Positions 44,460 to 52,433 of a DNA stretch of 64,000 nt are shown piece by piece. Numbering within the stretch: the stretch's first letter is position 1; each line of letters starts with the position of its first letter. The stretch is from Pegethrix bostrychoides GSE-TBD4-15B (GTDB taxonomy: Bacteria > Cyanobacteriota > Cyanobacteriia > Elainellales > Elainellaceae): the NCBI GenBank assembly GCA_019359155.1, contig JAHHHV010000085.1, positions 1-64,000 on the forward strand. Reading direction: 5' to 3'. Under the pieces are notes generated by a model. The model made no database searches. It was not told the origin of the DNA and saw only the letters and a list, made by a program, of their open reading frames with translations. A program made the translations under genes and the position numbers.

Positions 44460-45239
44460 TTGGACGATACTTATCAGGTTTATATCAATCGCGTCGCCCG
44501 CATGACGCTGCCAGAGGCGTATCAGACTCAGGTGCAGTACATTCAGCCTTCTCCCAAGTATGCGCCCGACGCCGCCGGAGTGATCCAGCCTGCGGCCTTT
44601 CCGGGCTACACGGTGATTACGCCGCCTTGGCGAGACGATCCAGAAAACGCCGGGTTTTACGAGCATCTCGCCAGCTATCAGCAGCAGGTCTTAGAAAAAC
44701 TGCCGCCCGGTCTGCTGATTCCGCTGCCTGCGAAGAGCTTTCATTTTACGCTGGCCGACCTGATCTGGGCGAGCGCCTATCGACATGCGATCCAGAATCC
44801 TGAGTTTGAGCCAAGCCTGCATCAGCGCGTCGCCGAAAGCTTCCAAAAAGTACCCGCGCAGTCTGATCAACCCATCCAGTGGCAGGTGATTGGCCTGTTT
44901 CTGCGGACGCGGGCGCTGGGAGTTTGCCTCGTGCCCAAAGACGAAGCTTCCTATAACCGGGTGATTGAGCTACGCCGCACGCTCTACCAGAACTCTGACC
45001 TGATTGGCCTGGGCATTGAGCAGCAGTATGACTTTACGGCACATATTACGCTGGGCTACTTCGGCGAACCTGCCGCCGATATCCACCGCGAGACGCTGGC
45101 TGAGACGCTGATTAAGCTGAACGAATGGTGGCTGGAAACGGGCGAACAGTTGATTCAGGTGCAGCGAGCCGAACTCCGCAAGTTTGCTGATATGACCCGC
45201 TACCACCGTGAACCGGACTGGCCGAGCTTTCAGTTTTAG
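44460..45239 (+). CDS. DUF1868-like 2H phosphoesterase-superfamily protein
   Basis: 259 residues with a TTG start. Two H-x-T motifs, FHFTLADL near residue 98 and AHITLGYF near residue 197, give the paired catalytic histidines of the 2H (LigT/CPDase) fold. Between them lie helices and a VIGLFLRTRALGVCLVP strand. DUF1868 members are 2H-like proteins of unknown substrate; cyclic phosphodiester hydrolysis on RNA or small molecules is possible. Convergent with ycf37. Confidence 0.82.
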   Translation: MDDTYQVYINRVARMTLPEAYQTQVQYIQPSPKYAPDAAGVIQPAAFPGYTVITPPWRDDPENAGFYEHLASYQQQVLEKLPPGLLIPLPAKSFHFTLADLIWASAYRHAIQNPEFEPSLHQRVAESFQKVPAQSDQPIQWQVIGLFLRTRALGVCLVPKDEASYNRVIELRRTLYQNSDLIGLGIEQQYDFTAHITLGYFGEPAADIHRETLAETLIKLNEWWLETGEQLIQVQRAELRKFADMTRYHREPDWPSFQF

Positions 45240-45259
45240 AGCCATTGAGTAGAGCAGGT

Positions 45260-45793
45260 TCAGGAGGCAGGCGCTAACCGCTTTCGCATTGACTCAGCGC
45301 GGCGCTTAGCGGTAGCGTTTTTAGCGTCAATTTTCAGCGCAGCTTCGTAGGTTTCGAGTGCCTGCGGGATTAGCTGCTTTTTCTCGTAGGCAAAGCCCAG
45401 ATTATTCAGCGCCGTGGGGTAATCGGGCAGCAGATCCAGCGCCTCTCTATACTGCTTAATCGCCAGATCAAACTGCTCTTGCGCCGCATAGGTAAAGCCC
45501 AGCGCGTTATGTACCAGCGCTTCGTTTTCAGCACCCTCTAGGTCTTTAGCCTTCAGCGCTTTCTGAAACTGCGCGACCGCCTGACTGTAGAGCCGCTTAT
45601 CTAGAAAAATACTGCCCAGCTCGTAATGCTCTTTGGAACTGCCTTTGCCCTGGGTCAGCTTGGCTTGCAGCTTGGAGAGTGCGGTTTCGGTACGGCGTGT
45701 TTTCAAAATCTGGCGAAACACAAACCAGCCGGCGGCGGCGAGCAGCACGACTAAAATGCTGAGGTAAAGGATAGGCAAGGATTGGTCGTTCAT
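45260..45793 (-). CDS. ycf37: Ycf37-like TPR protein (photosystem I assembly)
   Basis: 177 residues from ATG 45793. One N-terminal membrane helix (ILYLSILVVLLAAAGWFVF) and three TPR motifs (EHYELGSIFLDKRLYSQAVA; LVHNALGFTYAAQEQFDLAI; TALNNLGFAYEKKQLIPQAL). The size and layout match cyanobacterial Ycf37, which assists photosystem I assembly or stability in thylakoids. Its neighbour, the ndhCKJ cluster, is also a thylakoid complex. Confidence 0.88.
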   Translation of the reverse strand: MNDQSLPILYLSILVVLLAAAGWFVFRQILKTRRTETALSKLQAKLTQGKGSSKEHYELGSIFLDKRLYSQAVAQFQKALKAKDLEGAENEALVHNALGFTYAAQEQFDLAIKQYREALDLLPDYPTALNNLGFAYEKKQLIPQALETYEAALKIDAKNATAKRRAESMRKRLAPAS

Positions 45794-45933
45794 AGCTCTC
45801 AAATTTCTGTCCAGATTCCAGACTAGGGTACAGGCTGAGCCTGTCGCCAAAAAAGCAATGAGTCTTAGCGAATGGGCTTTGGATCACCGATCCTGCCCAA
45901 CCTCCAAAACCCATCGCTGTTTAAATCAGTCTG

Positions 45934-46458
45934 TTAGTAAGCGTCTTGCAGCTCGAAGAAATCGGGCGAGACATAGTCTTTCCGCAGTGGGAAGCCGACC
46001 CAATCTTCGGGCATCAGGATGCGCTTCAGGTTGGGATGGCCTTCATAGACGATGCCGTACATGTCATAGCATTCGCGCTCCTGCCAGTCAGCAGTTTTCC
46101 AGATCCAGTAGACCGAAGGCAGCTTGGCATCGTCGCGTTGCAGAAACACCTTGACGCGCAGTTCGTCAGGCCGATCGGCGTTATCACTGACTTTGATCAG
46201 GTGGTAAGCGCTGACCAACTCGCCGCCGGGGCCAGTATCGTAGGCAAACTGGCATTGCAGGTAGTTAAAGCCGTAGGCATAAAGCGCAGTGCAAAACGGC
46301 AGCAGAAACTCACGGTCTACCTTGACGATTTCTACGCCCAGGTGATCCGACTCCATCACCTCATGCTCAAAGCCATTCTCGGTGAGCCATTTGGAGATTT
46401 TGCCTGCCTCAACAATCTGAGTGGCTTCGGCCTCTGGAGCCTGCGTTTCATCAGCCAT
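45934..46458 (-). CDS. ndhJ: NAD(P)H-quinone oxidoreductase subunit J
   Basis: 174 residues. The family motif [20 protein letters not shown] is present, with the [17 protein letters not shown] end. It is the NDH-1 peripheral-arm subunit (NuoC-like). Start ATG at 46458 overlaps the end of ndhK by 8 bp. It completes the ndhC-K-J order found in cyanobacteria and chloroplasts, used for cyclic electron flow and respiration. Confidence 0.97.
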   Translation of the reverse strand: MADETQAPEAEATQIVEAGKISKWLTENGFEHEVMESDHLGVEIVKVDREFLLPFCTALYAYGFNYLQCQFAYDTGPGGELVSAYHLIKVSDNADRPDELRVKVFLQRDDAKLPSVYWIWKTADWQERECYDMYGIVYEGHPNLKRILMPEDWVGFPLRKDYVSPDFFELQDAY

Positions 46459-47188
46459 TTTCGACCTCCTGCTTCTCGGCCTGTTCCAACGCCATCGGCA
46501 TTCCCATTGCCTGCATCAGCTCTTTGGGCGGAGCCTGACGCGCTTCGAGCTGGAGATATCTGCCGTCATGGATCAGCGGCACGGGCTTCATGTTGTGCGT
46601 CGTGCTGTAGTAGCGGTGAGTTTGCGCCACTTCGCCGCGCTCAGCCAGCGACTCGTTCGAGATCTTTTTTCGCAGCTTAATGATCGCGTCGATGATCGCT
46701 TCGGGACGGGGCGGACAGCCGGGAATATAGACATCCACCGGAATCAGCTTGTCCACGCCGCGCACGGCAGAGGGAGAATCCATGCTGAACATCCCGCCAG
46801 TAATCGTGCAGGCTCCCATCGCGATCACGTATTTGGGGTCGGGCATCTGCTCGTAGAGCCGCACTAGCGCCGGAGCCATCTTCATCGTCACCGTGCCAGC
46901 CGTGATGATCAAATCGGCCTGACGCGGGCTGCATCGGGGTAGTAGGCCAAAGCGGTCAAAGTCAAATCGACCGCCAATCAGCGCTGCAAACTCAATGAAG
47001 CAGCAGGCTGTGCCGTAGAGCAGCGGCCAAAGGCTGGAGAGCCGCGCCCAGTTGTAGAGGTCATCGACGGTGGTGAGCACCACGTTTTCAGACAGCTCTT
47101 TGGTCACTTCAGGCCGCCCAATTGGATTGAGCAACTGCTGCATCATTTCCGCTTGGGTCGGCGAGGTGGGGGTGGGGTTCATGACCAT
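46451..47188 (-). CDS. ndhK: NAD(P)H-quinone oxidoreductase subunit K (iron-sulfur N2)
   Basis: 245 residues. Ligands for the N2 4Fe-4S cluster: the CC pair in [15 protein letters not shown], plus the cysteines in [12 protein letters not shown] and [12 protein letters not shown]. Transfers electrons to plastoquinone in NDH-1. The start may be ATG 47188 or ATG 47182 (MVMNPT); it overlaps ndhC by up to 10 bp. Slightly long at the C-terminus, as in other cyanobacteria. Confidence 0.98.
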   Translation of the reverse strand: MVMNPTPTSPTQAEMMQQLLNPIGRPEVTKELSENVVLTTVDDLYNWARLSSLWPLLYGTACCFIEFAALIGGRFDFDRFGLLPRCSPRQADLIITAGTVTMKMAPALVRLYEQMPDPKYVIAMGACTITGGMFSMDSPSAVRGVDKLIPVDVYIPGCPPRPEAIIDAIIKLRKKISNESLAERGEVAQTHRYYSTTHNMKPVPLIHDGRYLQLEARQAPPKELMQAMGMPMALEQAEKQEVENG

Positions 47189-47541
47189 TCAAGTGCTCCT
47201 TTGCGCCAGGCATATACAAGGGCAACGACTAAGATGCCAATAAAAATCAGGGCTTCGACGAAGGCCAACAGCCCTAGCTGGTTGAAGGCGACTGCCCACG
47301 GATACAGAAAAACTGTCTCTACGTCAAAGACAACAAACACCAGCGCAAACATGTAGTAGCGGATGTTGAACTGGATCCAAGCGCCGCCAATTGGCTCCAT
47401 GCCAGACTCATAGGTGAGGGCACGCTCAACGCCGCTGCGCCGGGGAGCCAGCACAAACGACAGGCCAATTGCCGCGCCCGCAACCAGGCTGCAAACAATC
47501 AAAAAGACCAGAAAATATTCGTAACCGCTGAGGACAAACAC
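47179..47541 (-). CDS. ndhC: NAD(P)H-quinone oxidoreductase subunit 3
   Basis: 120 residues, GTG start. Three membrane helices (for example [20 protein letters not shown]). The quinone-site loop carries the invariant [12 protein letters not shown] segment, and a second conserved stretch is [13 protein letters not shown]. First gene of the ndhCKJ operon. About 150 bp upstream, across a plausible promoter gap, is trmD. Confidence 0.97.
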   Translation of the reverse strand: MFVLSGYEYFLVFLIVCSLVAGAAIGLSFVLAPRRSGVERALTYESGMEPIGGAWIQFNIRYYMFALVFVVFDVETVFLYPWAVAFNQLGLLAFVEALIFIGILVVALVYAWRKGALEWS

Positions 47542-47697
47542 AATAGCCGCCGCCTGAGAATGGTTAACTCTTCTTATGCTAGCTGGTTTTTACAATTTAT
47601 AAAGCTGTTGCAGCATAGCGTTTTGCGAGATTGCTGATAGAAAACCCTAATCAGTTTCAATGCGGATTCAATAGGTGAAAGCGGCAGATTCTGCCTG

Positions 47698-48399
47698 CTA
47701 CTGCCCCAATCCCTGCTCCGCCTCCATCCAGGCTTGCCAGAGGTCGGGGCGGCGGGTGCGGGTACGCTGCATCTGCTGGTCTTTGCGCCACTGGGCAATC
47801 GCCGGATGATTGCCCGAGAGCAGCACCTCCGGCACTTTCCAGCCACGAAACTCGGCGGGGCGGGTGTACTGCGGGTAGTCGAGCAGTCCTGACTCGAAGC
47901 TCTCCAGCTTTAGCGACTCCTCTTTGCCAACGGTTCCGGGTAACAGCCGAATCACACCGTTCAGCAGCGCCAGCGCCGGAATTTCGCCGCAGGTGAGCAC
48001 AAAGTCACCCAGCGAAATTTCCCGCGTTACTAGATTCAGCACGCGCTCATCCACGCCTTCGTAATGGCCGCAGATCACCACAATCTGGTCGTAGCTCGCC
48101 AGCTCTTGAAACAGCGCCTGCTGCATCGGCTGGCCTTGCGGAGTCATCAATAGCACCTCGCGCCGCGGCAGAACGGGCAGCGATTCGACCGCATCAAAAA
48201 TCGGCTCTGGCTTCAGCAGCATCCCCACGCCGCCCCCATACGGCTCATCGTCTACCTTGTGGTGCTTGTCAGTGGTGAAGTCGCGGGGATTCGTGAGCTG
48301 AACGCTGGCAATCTGTTTGGCCAAGGCTCGCCCCACCAAGCCAGAACTGAGCGGCGAGGCGAAGAAATCGGGAAAGAGTGTGACAATATCGAAGCGCAC
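47698..48399 (-). CDS. trmD: tRNA (guanine37-N1)-methyltransferase
   Basis: 233 residues, the normal TrmD length, GTG start. N-terminal FDIVTLFPDFF, the knotted SPOUT core CGHYEGVDERV, catalytic/binding SLGDFVLTCGE, and LLDYPQYTRPAEFRGW. It methylates G37 next to the anticodon and prevents frameshifting. The gene ends 157 bp before ndhC on the same strand and could share transcription. Confidence 0.97.
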   Translation of the reverse strand: MRFDIVTLFPDFFASPLSSGLVGRALAKQIASVQLTNPRDFTTDKHHKVDDEPYGGGVGMLLKPEPIFDAVESLPVLPRREVLLMTPQGQPMQQALFQELASYDQIVVICGHYEGVDERVLNLVTREISLGDFVLTCGEIPALALLNGVIRLLPGTVGKEESLKLESFESGLLDYPQYTRPAEFRGWKVPEVLLSGNHPAIAQWRKDQQMQRTRTRRPDLWQAWMEAEQGLGQ

Positions 48400-48560
48400 A
48401 GATTGAGACAGGTTCTAAAGAGTTGAGCAGCCATCCAGAATCCGCTTTCATTATCCCTTGGTTGGTCTTCAGATGAGTTGACTCTCAAGCCCGACATACT
48501 TTAGCGCAACATACTTTGGCGCGCTCGCACGACTCTTGAGATTAGGAGTCGCAGATCGCG

Positions 48561-48647
48561 TTATTGACAGATTTGCTGAATCTGATGGGTGCTGGCGGCG
48601 ATGCGCGGATCGACGGGGGTAGTGGCTTGGTAGTCGAGGTAGATCAC
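48561..48647 (-). pseudogene. Cysteine desulfurase (NifS/IscS) N-terminal fragment
   Basis: GTG at 48647 gives VIYLDYQATTPVDPRIAAST, matching the family start IYLD..ATTPVDPRV, then ends at a TAA after 28 codons with no PLP lysine or catalytic cysteine. The rest of the gene is missing. It is next to Uma2 genes in the accessory zone. Confidence 0.7.
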
Positions 48648-48669
48648 GGTTGGTCGATCGGTTCGTGGA

Positions 48670-49353
48670 TCACGGCTGCTGAAGTTGGCTGATGAACTGC
48701 TGGTGTTCGGAGCTGTGGATGCCCTGCTGAAGCGTGGCAAGTACGGCAGGCAGATCGCCTGAGAGGAGCGGATTGCCTGCGAGCCAGAGGCCGGGAAACA
48801 CTCGGCTGCGAAGGATGCCTGCCTCGTCGGGGAGCAGGGGCTTGTAGGTTTCGTCTTCGAGGTAGAACCAGTCGAGCTGCTGGCTGTAGGTACGCCAGAC
48901 GAGATATTCTGGGATGCCGTTGCGACGGTAGACGCGGAGCTTGTCGTGCAGGTCGTAGGAGGTGCTGCTGGCGGCAATTTCGACGGTGAGTTCGACTGCA
49001 CCTTCAAGGTAGCCATCGGCGCTGATGCGGGATTGGCCACCAGTTTCGCGGCGCAGGACGGCATCGGGCTGGGGTTCGTTGTCGGCATCGAGGCGGACGG
49101 TGGGGTTGTCGTAGGCTGCAACTCCGGGGGTGGCGGCTCTATAGACCCCTAGCCAAGTCATTATGTCGGCATGGGGCTGGCTGTGAATGACGCGGACGGG
49201 TGAACTCACGTAGACGACTCCTTCGATTAGTTCGGCTTTTTTGAGCTGAGGCATGGCGCTGTAGCGACGCTCAAATTCGGCGCGAGTGAGTCGGTCGCCG
49301 TTTTCCAGTGGCGGCAGTTGGCTGAGGCGTTCGGAGCTATGGTGGGTTGTCAT
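48670..49353 (-). CDS. Uma2-family (DUF820) restriction-endonuclease-like protein
   Basis: 227 residues. PD-(D/E)XK-like signature: EAEL-type segment KKAELIEGVVYVSSP, then NEPQPDAVLRRE, VELTVEIAASSTSYDLHDKL and YRRNGIPEYLVW. Uma2 proteins are very abundant in cyanobacteria and are seen as putative nucleases with unsettled roles. A second, divergent-sequence copy lies upstream on the same strand. ATG at 49353. Confidence 0.93.
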   Translation of the reverse strand: MTTHHSSERLSQLPPLENGDRLTRAEFERRYSAMPQLKKAELIEGVVYVSSPVRVIHSQPHADIMTWLGVYRAATPGVAAYDNPTVRLDADNEPQPDAVLRRETGGQSRISADGYLEGAVELTVEIAASSTSYDLHDKLRVYRRNGIPEYLVWRTYSQQLDWFYLEDETYKPLLPDEAGILRSRVFPGLWLAGNPLLSGDLPAVLATLQQGIHSSEHQQFISQLQQP

Positions 49354-49392
49354 GGGTTGTAGCGAGCTAGAGGTTTGGCGGTTGGCCGTATT

Positions 49393-50001
49393 TTAACGTC
49401 GGCTGTCATCGACGGGTGGTGGAGCGGCTGGGAGGTTGACATCGGCGTAGAGGTCTTGCAGGTTGGCTTTGAGCTGGAGGCTGGGGAGTTCAAAGCTGCT
49501 GCTGTCTGGGTTTTGGCTGGGGCTGTAGGATTGCAGTACCCAGAGTCCGGCTTCGTTGCGGCGGAAAGCTTCGAGGCGCTGGTGGCGGCTGTTGAGCAGG
49601 ATGTATTCTTGCAGGCTGTCGAGGGTTTGGTAGTCGGCAAATTTGTCGCCGCGATCAAATGCCTCTGTGGAGTCGGAAAGTACTTCGGCGATCAGGCGGG
49701 GGAAGCGTTTGTAGGTGGGGGTTTGCTGGTCGCGGGGGTCACAGGTGACGAGGAGATCGGGGTAGTAGAAGCAGTTGCGGGCTTCGATGCGGGCTTTCAT
49801 ATCGGAGATGTAGACTTGGCAACCGCTACCGCGCAGATGGTTGCGGAGCAAGATGGCTAGGTTGAGGGCAAGGGTGATGTGAATATCGGTGGCTCCGGCC
49901 ATGCTGTAAATTTCGCCGTTGATATATTCGTGTTTGGTGGGGCTTTCTGCCTCCATTTGCAGGTATTCGTCGGGTGAGAATTGTTGGGGTGAGGTGATCA
50001 T
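49393..50001 (-). CDS. Uma2-family (DUF820) restriction-endonuclease-like protein
   Basis: 202 residues. Signature PDEYLQMEAESPTKHEYING, then IEARNCFYYPDLLVTCDP, FPRLIAEVLSDSTEAFDRGDK and QTLDSLQEYILL. It is of a different subfamily from the downstream copy (residue identity is low by eye). Together they form a tandem pair, 39 bp apart. C-terminal proline-rich tail. Confidence 0.93.
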   Translation of the reverse strand: MITSPQQFSPDEYLQMEAESPTKHEYINGEIYSMAGATDIHITLALNLAILLRNHLRGSGCQVYISDMKARIEARNCFYYPDLLVTCDPRDQQTPTYKRFPRLIAEVLSDSTEAFDRGDKFADYQTLDSLQEYILLNSRHQRLEAFRRNEAGLWVLQSYSPSQNPDSSSFELPSLQLKANLQDLYADVNLPAAPPPVDDSRR

Positions 50002-50115
50002 GGCTGCATTGGAGGCGAGAATTGCGGGCTGAATGGTTTTAATGTAGTACGAAGTTAGTACTGATAGTTGCTGACTCCAGCTATACTGAACCTTGTCGAG
50101 ATTTGGGGTATTCTG

Positions 50116-50382
50116 ATGAACTTCTCTCCTGCACTACAGCAAGCGATTGAACAAATTGCCTTAAGCCAGGGTATTTCGTCAGAGCAATTTATCGTTCAGA
50201 CATTAGTTGAAAAGATCAATAGTCTCAAGCACCGCAGTTTAACGGTTTCAACGTCCCAAACTGGTCTGAGAGAGCAGGATGGCATTCTTGTCTTTGATAC
50301 CGAGGCTCTCGACCACATTGACTTCAACGCACTCATTGCTAAAAGCCGGGAAGAACGCGCATTGGAGCAGAGTGGACTATGA
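50116..50382 (+). CDS. VapB-like antitoxin
   Basis: 88 residues from ATG 50116. An N-terminal helix (LQQAIEQIALSQGISSEQFI) looks like a ribbon-helix-helix or short-helix DNA-binding head; the tail LDHIDFNALIAKSREERA is acidic. The stop codon overlaps the ATG of the PIN-domain gene by 4 bp (ATGA), the classic toxin-antitoxin arrangement. No toxin activity is expected because the toxin gene is broken. Confidence 0.75.
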   Translation: MNFSPALQQAIEQIALSQGISSEQFIVQTLVEKINSLKHRSLTVSTSQTGLREQDGILVFDTEALDHIDFNALIAKSREERALEQSGL

Positions 50383-50604
50383 ACGTTTTGTTTGACAGCT
50401 CCGTTGTGATTGCGGCATTGCTCCAAAGCATCCAAATCACGCGCCTTGCTTCATCCAACTACAGGCGGCAGAGTTGCGTCAAACTCAAGGCTATCTTTCT
50501 ACCCACAGTTTGGCAGAAGTTTATTCGGTGATGACCCGAACCCCCAGTCAACCGCGAATCTCTCCCCCAAGCGGCTCTCAAAGCAGAGGCAGATAAAATA
50601 CTGA
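50379..50604 (+). pseudogene. VapC-like PIN toxin, 5' part, frameshifted and interrupted by an IS element
   Basis: Starts MNVLFDSSVVIAALLQS, then a frame change gives HPNHAPCFIQLQAAELRQTQ and HSLAEVYSVMTRTPSQPR. These are PIN-domain sequences: the first Asp in FDSS and the Glu in LAEVYSVMTR. The IS5-family element then interrupts it, and the 3' fragment continues at 51499. The middle of the domain is also missing. Confidence 0.8.
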
Positions 50605-51498
50605 GAGGGCATCTGAGAAGTATCGGGCTAGGCAAGCCGCCTCAGCATGACTCGGATCATCGCTACCTGAATCATCGCTTCTGAGGTTTTCGGCAACCCC
50701 TCGTAATCTTTACTCAACCGACGACACCAATTCCACCAACCAAACCTCCTCTCGACAATCCACCGCTTTGGTAGGACAACGAAGCCCTTTGCCGTATCTG
50801 AACGCTTCACGGTTTCGATAATCCAGCGGTAATGATCCATCACCCAACGCATGAATTCTGCACCTTCATATCCCCCATCCACCCAAATCAACACCAGCCG
50901 CATGAACTGTTGTCGTATCCCATTCAACTTCTCAAACACCAACTTTGCACCCTCTCGCTCTGGTACGCTGGCAGCCGTAACCACCACCAAAATCATCAGT
51001 CCCATCGTATCGACCAATAGATGGCGTTTTCGACCTTTGACCCGCTTGCCCCCATCGTAGCCGACTGCTTCATGCACCATCGTGGCACTCTTGACTGACT
51101 GACTATCCAGAATCATTGCCGAAGGACTCGTCATCCGGCCGTCTGAGACTCTCACCCATTGCCGCAGTTTGTCGTGAATTCGTTCCCAATCCCCCTCAAT
51201 TCGCCATTGGCGAAAGTAGTGATAGACCGTCTTGGGCTTGGGAAAATCATGGGGCAACAACTCCCAAGCACAGCCTGTCACCAAGAGGTAAAAAATGGCA
51301 TTGACGACGGCTCTCATATCCACGGTTCTCGGTCGTCCACCGGGTTTGGCAGGCGGAATTAAAGGACTCAGCAGTTCCCATTGTTCATCGGTTAAATCGG
51401 TACGATAGGATGAAGTCATGGCTCTCATCTCCTGTGTCTGTGTTTTTTCTAATCATAGGGTAACAAGATGAGGGCTTTTATACTTCTCAGATGCCCTC
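50605..51498. mobile_element. IS5-family insertion sequence (894 bp)
   Basis: Terminal inverted repeats of at least 18 bp (gagggcatctgagaagta at 50605 and its complement ending at 51498). Flanked by a direct repeat TGA on each side (50602-50604; 51499-51501), matching the 3-bp TNA target preference of the IS427/IS1031/ISL2 groups of IS5. The single transposase ORF is on the minus strand. Confidence 0.92.
50628..51428 (-). CDS. IS5-family transposase
   Basis: 266 residues. DDE residues: D in MILDSQSVKSA, D in LIWVDGGYEGA and E in WIVERRFGWWNWCRRLSKDY. N-terminal YRTDLTDEQWELLSPLIPPA is typical of IS5/IS1031-type transposases. The frame is intact and the element is probably still active or recent. 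ATG at 51428 or 51419. Confidence 0.95.
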   Translation of the reverse strand: MRAMTSSYRTDLTDEQWELLSPLIPPAKPGGRPRTVDMRAVVNAIFYLLVTGCAWELLPHDFPKPKTVYHYFRQWRIEGDWERIHDKLRQWVRVSDGRMTSPSAMILDSQSVKSATMVHEAVGYDGGKRVKGRKRHLLVDTMGLMILVVVTAASVPEREGAKLVFEKLNGIRQQFMRLVLIWVDGGYEGAEFMRWVMDHYRWIIETVKRSDTAKGFVVLPKRWIVERRFGWWNWCRRLSKDYEGLPKTSEAMIQVAMIRVMLRRLA

Positions 51499-51548
51499 TG
51501 ACGCTCAATCCTAGTCACTTTAGCCGTTTGAGTACTGAGATCGCCTGA
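51499..51548 (+). pseudogene. VapC-like PIN toxin, 3' part
   Basis: Removing the IS and one TGA repeat joins DKI (before the IS) to LTLNPSHFSRLSTEIA, then a stop. This is the usual C-terminal PIN pattern, so the IS inserted near the end of the toxin gene. Confidence 0.65.
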
Positions 51549-51590
51549 ATCACGGAGGTTCCTGAGTAGTTGTTAGTAAGCTCAACCTCC

Positions 51591-51633
51591 GCCATAGCTT
51601 AAATCCCTGATTGGTCGCTAGCGAAATGAGCGG
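51591..51633. repeat. Direct repeat of the 3' end of the HNH gene
   Basis: 43 bp that match 51705-51747 at 39 of 43 positions. On the minus strand they encode PLISLATNQGFKLW, the same as the end of the HNH protein. This is a remnant of a second copy of the gene or its tail. Confidence 0.9.
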
Positions 51634-51684
51634 CTGCGTCTAGCACTCTGAACGAAAATCATTAGGCAGTTCGCTCAGGTGGAG

Positions 51685-52374
51685 TCACGCGCTATATGAG
51701 GTCTGCCATAGCTTAAATCCCTGGTTGGTTGCGAGAGAAATGAGCGGTGGGATCGCGTTGCTGTAAGCGTTTCTCAGCTTTTCTAAGTCCAGTAAATCAT
51801 CCTGATTTTGAATCCTCAGATCGTTGATATATACTTCTACTGTTTCATCCCATGTATTTTGAGGTGTTGTCTCATGAAAGGTTCTCAAGCCAAGATGCTG
51901 AGCCGTGATGAATTTCTCAAAAGCATGATCTGGAGGCAGATTATTCGATTTAGAGGAATTGACTTCAGGTGTCGTGGGTACTAAATTCCAAAGCTGATCA
52001 TGTGCAACGAATGACCAGGGTAAATAATGATCTAGAGAAAAATTATTTGCATCTATTTTTTGGTCTGAGTAGATGCAGTAGAAATCAATCTGATTCAGAA
52101 TCAGTTTCCAGTAGTTAGTCTGTTTCAATAAAGACTCTCTCTTGCTGGGTGTAACCAGCTTGCAAACTAATCCAGGTGTGCTGGGGTTACGCCTCTGCAT
52201 GTAGCCAAGCCACTCCCATGCTGCCCAGTCGCGAACAATTGTGTAGTGCTTTTCAAAATAAGCAGCCCAAGACGGATGAAAGATAATTGAACTGCAAGAA
52301 CCATGTTTTGTAGAATCAAAATGGTATAAAGTCTTATATTTCCTGAAACTCACTTCTGCTACTTTAGGCACCAC
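51685..52374 (-). CDS. HNH endonuclease-like protein, N-terminally truncated
   Basis: 229 residues from GTG 52374, but the frame stays open to the IS junction at 52433 (FLESELQGIKNKGKE...), so the natural start is lost. HNH core: YCIYSDQKI, then FSLDHYLPWSF (DH), and LWNLVPTTPEVNSSKSNNLP (N). The usual CxxC zinc pair is reduced: CIYS instead of CIYC. N-terminal parts of this family contain a DNA-target region that is absent here. The fragment is AT-rich and looks inactive. Confidence 0.75.
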   Translation of the reverse strand: MVPKVAEVSFRKYKTLYHFDSTKHGSCSSIIFHPSWAAYFEKHYTIVRDWAAWEWLGYMQRRNPSTPGLVCKLVTPSKRESLLKQTNYWKLILNQIDFYCIYSDQKIDANNFSLDHYLPWSFVAHDQLWNLVPTTPEVNSSKSNNLPPDHAFEKFITAQHLGLRTFHETTPQNTWDETVEVYINDLRIQNQDDLLDLEKLRNAYSNAIPPLISLATNQGFKLWQTSYSA

Positions 52375-52433
52375 AACATCAAGATTGGTTTCTTTCCCTT
52401 TATTCTTGATTCCTTGCAGCTCACTTTCGAGGA

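Noticed and set aside
48561-51548. Possible CRISPR or tRNA-linked integration site in the second accessory zone
   Set aside because: No regularly spaced repeats and no tRNA gene end or attachment-like duplication found.
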